Source: Epiperipatus broadwayi | Lineage: Eukaryota > Onychophora > Udeonychophora > Euonychophora > Peripatidae | Assembly (NCBI GenBank): GCA_028023455.1 | Contig: JAQFVV010006651.1 | Location: 124,001 to 188,000 of the forward strand | Direction: 5' to 3' | Length of the DNA stretch: 64,000 bases | In this document: in pieces, positions 40,358 through 54,720 of the stretch | Layout of the letters: every line of letters starts with the position of its first letter | How positions within the stretch are numbered: the stretch's first letter is position 1 | The notes under the pieces: generated by a model | Told to the model about the DNA's origin: nothing | Seen by the model: the letters and a program-made list of their open reading frames with translations, nothing else | The model's database searches: none | Translations under genes and position numbers: made by a program

Positions 40358-41139
<782 letters not shown>

Positions 41140-42150
41140 TATATAACATAAGAATATACAAAATAAATAAAACATACCCTATACAAGTTTATATATATAT
41201 AAAATAACTTATATAATTTGTCTTTCATTTTTAATTGATCATTTATTAAGTAAATTTATTGAAGTTTTATAAATATCCATATAATTATTTAAGTTATGCT
41301 TAATATAGTGTTTTGTATATTTGTCTTCTTCAAGGATTTTTAATGTCATTTAAAGGTTTAATATTTTTTATACCATCTATTTTATATCTATATGTTAAGT
41401 AGTGAATGTAAAAAGCAGATTTATTATATTGCCCATTACTTGTATTGTTATGTTTTCAGCTCTTATCTCTAAATGTTTCCTTGTATGACCATAGTAAATC
41501 TATTCTAATGGTCTTGATTAATTTTATATGTGATTTCTTTTTTTTTTTTTGTATTTTATATTGCATATCATATTTATTTTTTTGAGACTTTTATTATTTA
41601 ACCATTCAATATTTATATATTTATCAATATGATTTTTGTCAATATAATTTTTGTTTTTATAAATTTTGTATATTAGTACAAAACAAAAATTATATTAATA
41701 AATATATAAATATTGTATGGTCAAACAGAAAAAGTCTAGAAAAATTAATAGGTAATTATAAATTAAGAGACAATATAAAATATAAAAAAGGACGTATATA
41801 TAAAAATTATTTGTGACCATTGAAATATGATTTACTATGGTCATACAGAGAAACATTTAAAGGTAAGAGTTAAAGAACATAAAAACGCAATTAATAGGCA
41901 AGATGATAAATCTGTTTTATATATTCACTAGTTAACTTATGGACATAAAATAATGCTATAAAAATATTAAAACTTTAAATGATATTAAAGATCCAAAAGA
42001 ATATATGAAACATATTATATTAAGCATAACTTAAATGATTCTATAAATATTTATAAAACTTCAATAAATCTAGTCAATCACTGATTAGTTAAAGTGAATA
42101 GCAAATTATAGAATATGTTTTATTTATTTTATATATTGTTGAAATTTTCT
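41140..42150. mobile_element. Palindromic pair of PLE 3' fragments
   Basis: Left arm about 41140-41658 and right arm about 41680-42150 are diverged inverted copies (inner ends AATTTTTGTTTT and AAAACAAAAATT). Each encodes a decayed GIY-YIG domain pointing outward from the centre. The arms carry different substitutions and indels, so the palindrome is old. Confidence 0.8.
41806..41995 (+). pseudogene. PLE GIY-YIG endonuclease remnant
   Basis: Reads DH*NMIYYGHTEKHLKVRVKEHKNAI then DDKSVLYIH*LTYGHKI. YYGHT, R-x-R-x3-H spacing and the downstream His residues match the PLE GIY-YIG domain. At least two in-frame stops. Its inverted partner on the minus strand lies at about 41390-41520 and is more decayed. 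Confidence 0.72.
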
Positions 42151-43820
42151 TGAATTTCTATCATAATTTTATTCTGTTCTAATGAGGTTTTATTTTGTTA
42201 TTGTTGCTATTTTACTTCCATCATAGACGCTAGATGGCGTTCAATCTACAATAATTGGTTGCCGGTAAAAAAGATGCAGGAAAGACTTTTTTATATATAA
42301 TTATTAGAAATATATATGTATAGCTGATATATATTTTTATTATCTATTATAATTTATATGTGTGTTCTATCTATTGAATAATTATAAGATGAAAATTTCA
42401 TTCTTTTTTGTCACAATTGAACATTATGTGAACATTTAAAATTGAAAATATTTCAATTAATAAAAAAAAATGACAGTATTTTGATGAAGATTCCCAAATT
42501 TAATTATTTTATTAGAATTAATGCAGATTAAAAGAATCAATTTAAAAAAACTTTTTACAAATAGTATTGAGTTCGCTAAGCTTTCGTAATAATAATGTAA
42601 TCTAAAAAGATTAAAATTGCAAAAGACCATAGGAAAAAAATCATTAGAAAAAATAATATTAGTTCTAGGAAACTGTTATAAAAGTCAATAGAGTAAACGA
42701 AATTAATGTAACTAAAGGCTACAATTGCAGATAAAAAGAGCCAAAATTATTTAAAAGATGGAATTATCTATGAGCGTCAAAGATATAGATTATATGGACT
42801 AATTAAATAAAGTGATCGCTAATGCTTTACTTTATTTCTTATATTAGTTTTGTATTTACTGCATTGCTATTAAAAAACTTACATTGTTTTTCTCTTCCAA
42901 AATTTCAGTCATTTTAATGGGACTTCTTCAGATAATTATATATATATTGTTTTTAACTAGCACATATTAGATATATATGCATCACTTGAAGACAATGGTT
43001 ATACATTGTGAATGTATATTGTAACTCTATAAATTAAAAGTAAAAATATTAATAATCACTTATTTTAATACATTTTTAAATTTTAGATTTAAGATATATA
43101 TATATTAAAACATTTTTAGTCATCTAAACTTCATTATATTACAACTATCCACATGCACAAAAAATCAATAATCTGTTCAGACTATGCATGCACTACCTTC
43201 TCAGATGAGTTAGAGGCGAATACTTTAACATCCATGCTCATTTGACAACTCAGTAACTTTCATTATCACACTTTTACAAGATAATTACCCACGTTTAACA
43301 TCTCACAATTGCACTTTATATATCAAAAAAATGTGTATGTATAAAAATATATGTATGTATTAAAAATATATGTTGTAAAATGTTTACAAATATGAATTAT
43401 TTCTTGAAGAAAATCGTACTGTAAATCATTTAAGGAAAAAACAGTACATAATTTAGTAGCATTACAATGAACATTAAAATAATTAATAGCAAAAAGACTA
43501 AAATACTAAAAAAATTGCAAATAAAGTTAGACAAAACACTTCAATAGAATATATAAAATATTTAAGTGTGTGCTTATATAATAAACATAGTTAATATATA
43601 TATTGTGTGTATATATATATGTAAAGATGTGAGATTTGTACTTCGCTTCAATGAAAATGATAGATTAAATTGTGTGCTAATATTTATCTGAAGAGAAGTT
43701 TTTTTCTTTCCAGTTAAAGTAACAAAATAAGTCTGAGCACTCTCGAGAGTTACAATATTCTCATATTCATAGCAGGGGTAAATTGTGAAATGCTGAAAAA
43801 AGAATGTGCATAGGTATAAA
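42151..43820. other. AT-rich DNA, no gene seen
   Basis: A short less AT-rich patch (CATAGACGCTAGATGGCGTT) lies at about 42222-42250, probably the 3' edge of PLE-derived DNA. Otherwise nothing recognised. Confidence 0.45.
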
Positions 43821-43821
43821 T

Positions 43822-45240
43822 ATTGTTGGGGAAATTCAAATTTATGTAAAATTAGCTAGTGTTGATGTCCATTTTGTGGAGAGGGGGGAGGATGAATCTT
43901 TGTAATTAATAGCATGAGTGGAATTGGCTATATAGCATGCTTCCCTAATTTTTTAAACATTAATACTTCAATCTCGATCAATCATATAAAATAGTCTCTC
44001 TGGATGCTACAGAATATTATGGTTCCATTAGTAGAACATTATCAATATCATTAAAAATGAACTAAATAGACTGAAATACCCCCAGCCATGCATAGACTTT
44101 ATTGTTACTTTTCTCTCTTGACTTAATAACAACATCATAGCTACTTTCAATGGCCACTACTACAAAATATATGATGGTTGGCCTATGGGTTTCCTTTTGA
44201 GTGGAGTCATCTTCAGTTTATATGTTAACCATTTTGAAAAGATAGTCATTCCACCATTCATTGAATACATACCAGATTTTATATACATGCTATGTGGATA
44301 TTTTCATTACAAGTCCAGAACCAGCTACACAAGAAATCAAAGTGAAACTTCAAAGCCAATCTGTTCTACATCTCACTGTGGAATAGAAAGATTTCTTACA
44401 ATGCCTCAATTACCTGGATTTAGTAAAACACAGGAAGTCTCTCAGCCTTGATGACTCAATGCACATAAAACCTTTAAAAGTACATGGCTTCATTCAGAAT
44501 CCATGACATTGTAAGCCTACAAGCTAACAAGCCTTTCATCATTTCTATTTTTGAACCAATCTTTATGTAAATACGAATCTTCTCAAAAACTAAGATAGAA
44601 TTATACACTAATGGCTTCACAGGCTTCACATTTGTCGATTTAAACTCAATCTTTTAAAAAATAAAATAAAAACACTTATACAGAAAGAGCAACTCTAACT
44701 CTCCCACTGATGACAAGCCATGATTTCATCTCCTATACCCATTCTCACAAAATCATTTAAGAAAATATTTTTATCTATGTACTGCCTAATTTTCTGCACC
44801 CCCTTTTTCTTCAATAGACTTTCAAATAACTCAAAGGAAAGACTTGAACCTGATATCATCTTTTACATGGTTTATGAAATTAAATGCCCCCACACTGGGT
44901 ATAATTCTATTTATTTTTGTGAATTCCGGGAGTCTTTGGCTACAGGATTGTCACAGCACCAATATACATAATAAAAGAACAGCTACCAAGTCACATTGCA
45001 GGTCATTCTTTTTTGACCATCAAAAATTAACCAGGTATTTCACTTTGTCATCAGCAGCTATTCAGTACATTGAGAGAATCACACCAAGGTAAAAATTAAA
45101 AAAGTTATGGTATATAGCCAATTCTACTCATGCTATTAATTGCAAAGATTCATCCTTTCTCTTCTCCAGAAAGTGGACTCTCTGATACTCATCAGCATAC
45201 TAATTTTACATAAATTCTAATTTCCAAAACAATATGTATA
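43822..45240 (+). mobile_element. Decayed PLE flanked by inverted terminal segments
   Basis: 43822-43950 and 45105-45240 are inverted copies (e.g. GGATGAATCTTTGTAATTAATAGCATGAGTGGAATTGGCTATAT in reverse complement, with differences, on the right). Between them lies PLE coding DNA in the plus sense. The right terminal segment contains CTGATGAG on the minus strand, the usual start of a hammerhead core, but I could not complete the fold. Confidence 0.72.
44100..45090 (+). pseudogene. PLE ORF remnant: RT palm to GIY-YIG endonuclease
   Basis: YDGWPMGFLLSGVIFSLYVNHFEK (44170 onward) is the PLE RT signature that in intact copies reads like GxPMGSPLSP..., followed by YIPDFIYM where the YVDD box is expected (first catalytic Asp replaced by Pro). 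Further downstream YEIKCPHTGYNSIYF with CEFRESLATGLSQHQY (about 44869-44970) fits the Cys-containing GIY-YIG domain. Several stops and frameshifts separate the parts. Non-functional. Confidence 0.7.
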
Positions 45241-45264
45241 TATATATATATATATATATTTTCA

Positions 45265-45295
<31 letters not shown>
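45236..45295. repeat. (TA)n with internal TTTTCAA break
   Basis: Two (AT)n runs joined by ATTTTCAATAT; ends ATTGTAATGG, the start of the minisatellite. Confidence 0.9.
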
Positions 45296-45760
45296 AATGG
45301 AACATATGCATATGAGAAGAAAATAATGCTCCAAACATTGGACAACAAATGTAATGGAATATATGTAATCTAAATGATCTCAAACAAAAATACACATATG
45401 AAGAAAGAAGGGCCTAAACATTGGGAAAGCCAAATGTAATGGAATCATGATTGCTCTATCCTCATAAACAAATTGTAATGAATCAAACCTCATGTTTTAG
45501 GCATCAAATATAATGGAACGACTATCAACAGTCCTTAATTAATCATGTCCACATGTTGATGGTGCCAAATGTAATAGAACGTATTTATTATCCAATTTAA
45601 ATAATATAAACATAGCACATCATACACATATACTGAGAAAATAATGCCCAAAACGTTGAACGACAAATATAATATATTGGAATATACATATAAAGAAAGA
45701 TCTTAACAATCTAAATGAATCCAATTGTTGAAAAAGCCAAATATAATAGATTGTATAATT
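45293..45760 (+). repeat. Degenerate ~55-60-bp minisatellite
   Basis: Recurring segments of the form AAACATTGGA, then CAAATGTAATGGAA, then CATATGAAGAAA-like, at about 45293-45360, 45395-45450, 45500-45580 and 45640-45760. Units vary widely. Confidence 0.65.
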
Positions 45761-47379
45761 TAAATGAAGAAAGATAAAATTATCCCAATTATATTTAAAT
45801 AAATTGTTTATATGCCCTTCCAACTAGCTATACATGAAATAAATCCAAAAATCATACAGAGCAATAATAAGACCCATCCTTATAATTTATTCTCAGGGTT
45901 AATATGATTAACTAACAAAATATATACTAGAAACAAAGGGAATTTTATTGAATCTAATATCCACATCAAAAAAGTAAACGTATGTATATCTAAACATATC
46001 AATGAATATTGACTTGTATAAGTGACCTAAAGACTAAATAATAATTGAAATACGAAATTATTCTCCATTAAGTTATGAATTCAATAAACTTCATAATGAC
46101 TCTGGCACTAAAAAAGAAAAATAAGAATAAAATATTAATACTCTTCCAAATAAAATACAAAGGCATTACTTATAAACAAATAGTACATTCTTTATTTCTA
46201 TATTATGGTTTGATTTTTAAGTAGTATCAGTGTTTTAAATAGTTTTTAAATACAAATCAAATACAAAAAAAAATACATATATACTTGCAATAAGTATATA
46301 TATTAAATAGACAAAAACATATTTGTGCTCAAAAAGTATTTATATTTTCCAAATATTCAAATTTAAAATAAATAAATAAATAAATAAAAGTATATTATAT
46401 ACAACAAATATATGAATTGTTGTTTATGTTTGCATAAGTGTTATTATATGAAGTTAAAATAAAAATAGATAAGTAAATAAGTGAATAATTGACTGGTAAA
46501 ATATTGTAAATTAATAAAATAGATAATGGATATGCTCTCAGAGTTAGGTTAATCTATTAAGTATCATTACATCAAAAGAAATAATCAAAATTTGCTCCAC
46601 TACATTATAAAAGGTTTATATATTATATCCACTTTTGGACTATACTTATTTCTACAAGCATTGAATACTTTTTTTTATTATTTACGATGAGGTTCACTCA
46701 GGCCTATAAACAAATATAACATATCTTTGACTACTTAGTCATTTAGTGCTAACTTATAACTTAACATGAATATGGAACTTATTTTACCTCATTTTGTTAT
46801 TTGTTATCTTATATATGTACAAACACAAAAATATATATATAAATATAATGACAATTTCTAATTGATAAGTAACCCTCCATAAATTAACTCAATCTAAGAT
46901 ACATCCCTAAGAACACATCCAATTATCTAATAAATAAATAAATATAAAAAAAAAAAATTAAGTTATATAAATAATAAAACTTATATATATATATATATAT
47001 ATAATAACCCATATGCAACCTAAACTTAGAGCTTTACTTACAAATTTCTAATACTTAAGTGTTAATTTTGACATTTATTAAACATTTGTTTTTTTTAAAA
47101 CAAGGTGCTTAAATCGAATAGAATTATACTTATAAAAACGTTTCATTTTTTTAATTAAAAATAAAAGTAAAAAAAAAAGAATATCGATCTCAAAAATATA
47201 AATAAACATATCATTTACATTAATAAAGTTATTTACTACCTTTTCAAAGTTCAACTTGTTCTGTTGTTTTATTCCTTTATATTTCTTTAATATTTGAATG
47301 CATTCTAGCCAAGGTTAAATTTTGAAGAAAATATCACATTAAAGAAAATTATCGGTTTCCAAATGCATATATATATACA
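45761..47379. other. AT-rich DNA, no gene seen
   Basis: Numerous (TA)n and poly-A tracts; no coding signal. Confidence 0.5.
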
Positions 47380-48557
47380 CACCTGGGTCTCGTTTTATGT
47401 GATAAATAGGTTCCTCAGAAAACACGCGCAAACGAAGTCACGCAAAAATAGATGTAACTTACCTTGAAAAGGGGTGATATGGACTGTGATTTTTCAAAAC
47501 TCGCGTAAAAGCAAAGCACCAACATAAAATTTACTTTAAAATTCGCGCGCAAAAAAAAATAAGGAAATAAAATATAACTAATAAAAAATTTCAAATTTGA
47601 AAAAAATTGATACAAGACAAACTTTTTTTAACTATAATATTTAATTTTATTCAAAATAATATATTTTTATGCATAATTTACAGTACAGTAATTTACATTT
47701 TTATACACATTTTAATTATTATCACCATTTGCTGATAAACAGTTTCATTTGCAAACTGCTAAAAAATAGATTCTTCACAAAAGGAAATACAACTAGCGCC
47801 AAGTTTACTCTCACATTGTGTTAATGGTTTTCTGTTGACAATGTAATTAGTAATTAATCTTTGAGACAATGATTTTATTAATTGTTTATGAACTTAGACT
47901 TATGATAATAAAAAGACATTTATTCACCACTGCTGGGAAAAATTTAATTAAAACTAACAACTAAAAATTAAATTCTTATTTTTGTCTTTAATTTTTTAAT
48001 TTTCAATTCCATTTAAAAATCAAATTTTGTTTTATATCACATTAATATCAAGTCGCCGTAAGTAATTTTTAAATTGTTAATTACAATTAAAAATCAGATT
48101 TTAATTTTTAATTGTCAAATTTAATTGTGCCACTGCTATTACTCACCTTTTAAAAATAAACTTGTGGATACTAAATGATTAATAATTGATTACGTTCTTT
48201 TTTAAAAAGCAAAAACAGAATGTGATTTAAAATGCAAAATTAACACGCACAATGTTTGAACAAATTTACATTATAATCTTGTAAAATTTAATGTGTGTAT
48301 ACATAAAGTGTGGAAATCATGATTTTAATTTCATTATTGGATAAAATCTTACTACTATAAAGCACTGAAAATATTGAAATTACTAAGATGAAAGTCATAT
48401 TCCAATAATGTGCTATTACTTTCAATATAACATAAGTGTGCGGAATTTATTATTTAAAGTAATATCACATTATCAGAGTTCGACTTCCGGTGAAACATAT
48501 GAATCATGTAACTTCAAAATCATGTTAAATAAGTCCACATAAAAAGAGACCCAGGTG
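47380..48557. mobile_element. pogo/Tigger-like MITE, copy 1 (1178 bp)
   Basis: Terminal inverted repeats CACCTGGGTCTCGTTTTATG and its complement ending GAGACCCAGGTG. The right flank is TA, and the left is CA (one change from a TA target duplication). CTCGTTTTAT-GCG near the end resembles pogo/Tigger termini. Interior is AT-rich without a transposase, so it is non-autonomous. Confidence 0.85.
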
Positions 48558-49489
48558 TATTCCATTTTTTTAAAGATTTCTCTCCTTAAAAAAAAATAAT
48601 AATTGACATGTTGAATCCAATATATTAACCAATTTTAGTTGCTACCAAATTGTTATTGAATTTACCATTATAGATTCTTTTTTTTTAGATAGCTATCTTA
48701 CATTTCTACATGATGGAATTTATATGTTGAGCCATTGCTTAATTTCTTTTAATTGCTAGGATAAAGACAAGAAGATCACAGCTTTTGAACTGTGATAATA
48801 TTATTATTCACCCTTCCATTATTAAGGTGTTTACATCCAATAGATTATTCAATTATTTTCAAGAATGGCAATTCCAAAAAAACAAAGTACAACTAATTTT
48901 ATCCTTCAGTTTTTTTTAATAACTATATTAATAATGGCTTCTTTTTCTGTTGTTCTTGTTGTTCTCATGTGTGCCAGAAAATGCAGTTTTGAAAACCATT
49001 GTTACATATGTTTTTTTTTAAACAATTAACATTCAAAAAAAAAATATCAATCATATAAAAAATATTAAATCGAAAATTTATTTGATAGCTTTAAAAATAC
49101 ATATATACATAAATAATAACATTGTATTATTTAATAATCACTACAAATAAAATAATTTTTTTTATTATTACCAATTTATATGCCTTTATTTATCTATAAT
49201 AATTAAAATATATCAGTATTACTATTAAAAATCTCACCATTAAGAATAATAACAATAATAACAATTAAATATTCACAGCAATGTACCATCAACAAATAAA
49301 TCAAATAATAAATCCAAACAACAATAACTATAACTAATAACCATAAACAATAATAATACTCTATATATAAATATCAAATCAAAGAGATTTTTTTTTTAAA
49401 ACAACAAATGATTTTTTAAAATAAATGTAGATTTATCGATCTTTTACAATATATATATACTTACACACACACATTCTCTCTCCATCAAA
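48558..49489. other. AT-rich DNA, no gene seen
   Basis: No feature recognised. Confidence 0.5.
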
Positions 49490-50145
49490 TCACAATTTAT
49501 CCCAGCTCAAATATTCCACATATTTGGGTGACAAAAACTGTATGTACTTATAAAGATATTGGGGAAGTGAGGTTGGCTTTTCTTACTTAATATTCTCTAC
49601 AAAATGATTAAACCAAAACTGTAACTATAAATAATAGATCACTAATAATAAATCTTTCACTTCTGACTAGCTAAATTTATAAAAGATAAAACATATTTAT
49701 ATTTAAGAATCTTCTATTACATATGTGCATATTTCAAATAACTAACTATACATTGAAATCAGAGGCATGTTATTGATTTTGAAATATATTTAGAATAAGT
49801 AAACAAATAATCCTAAAGTTTCTTTTAATGTAAACGTCATCAAATTTTTTTTGTATTGCAATGTTATAATATCTATTAATAATTTAATATAACTAGGCAA
49901 AATAAAATATTAGTGTTGCTTATTTGATATCTCAGGGAAAATACCAAATGTGTGATCCTAAATCAATGATAAGTGTTGATCTTACAAAATTTTAATATAT
50001 ATATATATATATATTATTGACATTTCAGTGATATCATTAATAACAAAATATTTACGAAGTTACAGCAGCTTTTCAAGGTATTAATGAAAAAAAAAAAAAT
50101 TCTAAAGTGAAATGATGCTATTTATATTCAGGCTGTTTTCTATAA
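49490..50145. repeat. Duplicated segment, copy A part 1
   Basis: Aligns with 55150-55868 (AAATATTC-ACATATTTGG, GGGGAAGTGAGGTT, CACTTCTGACTAGCTAAA, and so on), with substitutions and small indels. Non-coding. Copy A continues at 52545 after about 2.4 kb not present in copy B. Confidence 0.85.
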
Positions 50146-50577
50146 GCTGAAAAAAATATTTTGAACAGGGTTATATAAAATAATATAATTATTTGCTAAT
50201 AAAATAACTAATTTAGAATATAGTTCCTATAGGTATTTCACAGGTAAAAATTCCTTTTAATAATATATCGAACTTATCTACTGATACAAATATAGTATAG
50301 GAAGCCTCTAAATAAACTATCATAGAATAACAAGTACTGACATATTTAATAAAGTGGTAAAAGTAAAATAAACATATTGCTACATGTCTTTATGTGCATT
50401 CTCATTTAATATTTAATAAGAGAAAATTTATCATCTCGTACATAAAAAGATGAAATAGCTACATAAAGAGGGGAATTCGCAACTCTCAGATAAAAAATAA
50501 ATTTGTAATAAGAGAAATTCACCATCTCTTATACAAATAAAAATTATATATATTATCTCATATGACAACGCCAACTA

Positions 50578-51506
50578 CACCTGGGTCTCGTTTTATGCGA
50601 TAGATAGGTTCCTCAGAAAACACGCGCAAACGAAATCACGCAAAAGTAGACATAACTTACCTTGAAAAAGGGGGGATATGGACTGAGATTTTTCAAAAAT
50701 CGCGTAACAGCAAAAACACCAACATAAAATTACTTTAAAATTCATGCAAAAAAAAAAAAAAAAGGAAATAAAATATGTCTAATAAAAAATTTCAAATTTG
50801 AAAAAAATTGATACAAGACAAACTTTTTTTAACTATAATATTTAATTTTATTCAAAACAATATATTTTTATGCATAATTTACAGTAATTTACATTTTTTA
50901 ATACATTTGCCGATAAACAGGTTCGTTTGAAAACTGATAAAAAAATCAGATTCTTCACATGAGAAAATACAACTAGCGCCAATGTCACTCTCATGTTGTT
51001 AATGGTTTTCTGGTGACAATGTAATTAGTAATTAATCTAACAACCAAAAATTAAATTCTTATTTTGTCTTTAATTTTCAATTTTAATTGTGCTCACTGCT
51101 ATTACTGATTAAAAATAAACTTGCGGACACTAAATGATTAATAATTGATTACGTTCTTTTTTAAAAAGTAAAAACAGAATGTGATTTAAAATGCAAAATT
51201 AACACGCACAATGTTTGAACAAATTTACATTATAATCTTGTAAAATTTAATGTGTGTATACATAAAATGTGGAAATCATGATTTTAATTTCATTATTGCA
51301 TAAAATCTTACTATTATAAAGCACTGAAAATGTTGAAATTACTAAGATGAAAGTCGAATTTCAATAATGTGCTATTACTTTCAATATATACGAAATTTAT
51401 TATTTAAAGTAATAGCGCATTATCAGAGTTCGACTTCCGGTGAAACATGGAATCGCGTAACTTCAAAATCGTGTTAAATAAGTCCGTGTAAAAAGAGACC
51501 CAGGTG
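50578..51506. mobile_element. pogo/Tigger-like MITE, copy 2 (929 bp)
   Basis: Same termini as copy 1, with clean TA on both sides (50576-50577 and 51507-51508). Long stretches are near-identical to copy 1; it is 249 bp shorter, mainly through internal deletions. It keeps more CpG near the ends (GCGTAAC, TCGCGTAAC) than copy 1. It sits in the extra DNA of duplication copy A. Confidence 0.9.
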
Positions 51507-51508
51507 TA

Positions 51509-52544
51509 TATGAAAGCTACTATTCACATCATTAATGTAACAAATTAAGTTTATCAATACCTTACTTTTAGTATTTGTATCCTTAAAGACTCACTATATA
51601 TCAACACAATTCTTTTTACCCTGGAACAACGTGTTTATAAGATTTAAAGTTTATAATGGTAATAAATTTTAATAATCATTATATAACCCCTAATAAACAT
51701 AATTACTCACACCAAAAATATTATACAGGATGATTGCAAACATGTATTATATATAAAGCAAAAAAAAAAAAATTAAATATTACCTTTATTGTTGTAAAAA
51801 AATATTTTTTTCGGAGATCTAAGAGAGAGAAAAATTGCTTAGCAACAATTCATAATAAAATTATCATTAATATGAAAATAATATTTTTATTTCTTCCTCT
51901 TTTTTTTGTATCTAAAGTCCTAAATTCAAAATTCATTTTGAATCCAATTTTCAGTGGGTTTCGCAGATGATAATTGTTGACAAAATAAGAAACTTGTTTA
52001 CATATTTACAGGTGAATGTAAAAATTTAAGAATTTTTGGAAATGTTGATTAACTATTAATTGGTCCACAGTAACTCTCTTTCTTGGAATATCTTTAAAAT
52101 GTAACTTCTTCAATGCTTAGGTTTAGAAAAGATAGGTTTTCTTTTCTGTTATATAGGCTTTTATTTTATTTTAGGCTTTTGTTTTATTTCAACATTATGC
52201 CATGGAAACTTAACAGTAATGTAAGCAACTGGATTGGAGCCTTTACAAGCCCCATCAGATTACCTGTGTCTAGATGATTGTCATGGCTAAAAACTTTGAT
52301 ACTATTGGATTTTTTTAAAAAAAAAAACTTGTATTAAAAGTAAATGATTTAATTAGATAGAAAGTTTCTTATAAAGAAAAGTTTTTTTCAATGGTGAACA
52401 CCCCCCCCCCGTTGCAAATTAATGACATCTGAATTGCTATAGTTATTTTGAGAGAAAATCTCCTAGTAATCACATGATGTTAAAAAAATTTAATGATTCG
52501 CTTTGCGTACCCACACACACATGCTGAATATTTGTTTTCTACTG
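51509..52544. other. AT-rich DNA, no gene seen
   Basis: Contains a run of about ten C near 52390. The frame at 51734-51970 matches nothing known to me. Confidence 0.5.
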
Positions 52545-52960
52545 CCTTGAGTTCAACTACTTCTTAAAATAACTTTAATATTAACAAAAAATAATAAAAA
52601 TATAACTTAAATAATTAAACATTTTATATAATTGTATTAAACTTAAAATCCTATATCTCCCTTGTTCTTCTAAATACATATTAACACAAAATATTCTTTG
52701 TGAAATATTAAAACTAGAATAACTGCCTATAGTATTTTTATCATTTTTAAAAAATAACTTATTCCCTTAAATGTGAATAAAAGATTTTAATCTTAACTTA
52801 CAAAAAAAAAAAAATAACCAGTTTAAAATGAAAAACATTTACACGTGAAATAGACAACGATTTTTACTTTTAAAGTCAGATTTTTTTGACAGTACTATAT
52901 ATGATTAAAACGAGAGAAAAAAAGTATTCGTTGAAATTCGCAAATATCCTTTTTTTTTTT
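52545..52960. repeat. Duplicated segment, copy A part 2
   Basis: Aligns with 55870-56290 (CTACTTCT-AAAATAACTTTAATATTAAC, CTTAAATGTGAATAAA-GATTTTAATC, AAAGTCAGATTTTTTTGAC). Confidence 0.85.
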
Positions 52961-53449
52961 TCGTTTGACAGTAAGGGCTTATTACTTTATCCCTCTTCTT
53001 TTGTGAAAATTAAAGAAAAAATACCAAGCCAATGAAATGGATAATAACAGGAATAATCTACAGCATAGGATCTTAATTTACAGGATTAAAACATCTCACT
53101 ACAACAAGTAAGTTAATTTTAAATATTAAACTTAGTTCACTATTTTCTCTATTTCTTTCTTATTTATAAAGAACAAATATATAAATTACATAGTTTTATG
53201 GTATGATGATTTAATAAACATTAACATTATATTAAAATGCTTTCTTACTACTCATTAAAATCATATTTATATTTAAAAACATATTTCTCAAAACAAGAAA
53301 GCAACGAGTTAGACTATAATAACACTGCGCTTATTGACAAATATAGTAACTATATTTTAAGTAAACTTATGTACAGGAAAATCTCATTTAAACCAGCCTG
53401 CATTGAATAACTAATCAAATTAAATAAATTATATCATTTTAATTCAGAA

Positions 53450-54720
53450 TGATGCAATAGGCATTGTCCCTCCAGAATTAAAAGATCCTTTTCTATTAGC
53501 TATGATCTTAAATATAAGCAGATGATTTTTAAAAAGAATAAAGGCTATTAATGTAAAAATTGCCACTTCAAATTTTTTTCTCACAGGATATTTATAAAAC
53601 AAATCACTAAGATCAGATAAATGGCATAAATTTCTACCAACACATTCATTCCCTAATACACTTAAAAATCCATACCACCTCCTTAACCATGAGCCAAATA
53701 TTTTTGACTGTAGCCATTTCTACCTACACATTTTACTGTATTTGGACAAATTATATTTTGGAAATCTATGTCACTATAAGTTAAACACTTCAAGTTCACT
53801 CTGCCATCATTAGGTATAAAATGTGAAGAGCTAAATATCTTATAATATCCTGCTTCCTAAATAACTTTCCACAGATATATGTCTTGATATAGCAGCCCTT
53901 TGTATTTAAATCCTTACAATATATATTATTCACAAACTCTTTGGGAAGGTTTAACTCACATAGTAGCCCAAATTTTTATCAGTCTTAAAATTTCTTCCAT
54001 CAAATTGTAATTGCTATATTTATTTATTTCATCTAAATAAATTTTATTAGCATACTTTAAATTCAATATGACACTCTTTTCAAAATAAAACCTATCTATT
54101 AGAACAATTTTTCTTTCCTTATGTAAAGAATTCTTAACCTTAAAATTATTTTTTACATCCTCCATTTGTATTTCTTCACTACTTTTATTAGTATTTAATT
54201 CTTGCTGCTAGAATATTTCTATCATTTTTTAGTCCTAATATCCAAGTCCATAAAGCAATCTGTCTGCATTCCTACATAATCCTCTGTAGCCTTTCCCATA
54301 TCATCAAAATGATTATCTATGTATGACTAACCCCATAGAACTCTTAACTCTTTCCCAGCAACTTTTTCTGCATTGAAAACAATGTTTTCTTCTCTAATCT
54401 CGAAAGAATCACTGACCTCAGAATCATTATTCTTATTAGTTTACAACTTGGAATAATCTATTTCATCTTTTACTAAAGTAATGCTAACTATGGAACTTGC
54501 AATTTTAAAATTATCATTTTCCACATCTTCTACTTTTATTTCCTCATCAAATTTAACATCCAACCTATCAATTAACACTTGCTTGTCAGCTTTTTATTTA
54601 TTGAATTTAGTATCCATCCAATCATTGAATGTCACTAGTATATCTTGAAACACTTTTCTTATTTCTATCATGCTAATAGCTTCCAAATTATCAGTCGTCG
54701 TCTCCCCCCATAGTTAGTAA
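53450..54720 (-). pseudogene. Decayed coding region of uncertain origin, zinc-finger-like pieces
   Basis: Reading minus from 54700, several frames give protein-like acidic sequence (MIEIRKVFQDILVTFNDWM; FDEEIKVEDVENDNFKIAS; SDSFEIREENIVFNAEKV), then an open segment at 53956-54165, then near 53850 ICGKLFRKQDIIRYLALH and near 53740 KCVGRNGYSQKYLAHG, which loosely recall the second half of C2H2 zinc fingers. First Cys pairs are not convincing. Many stops. It could be a dead zinc-finger gene or retroelement ORF1. Codon-like composition is the main reason to call it formerly coding. Confidence 0.35.

Noticed and set aside
45105-45240. Hammerhead with canonical CTGATGAG at the right end of the 44-kb PLE
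   Set aside because: I could not place GAAA and stem I consistently; left as a PLE terminal segment.
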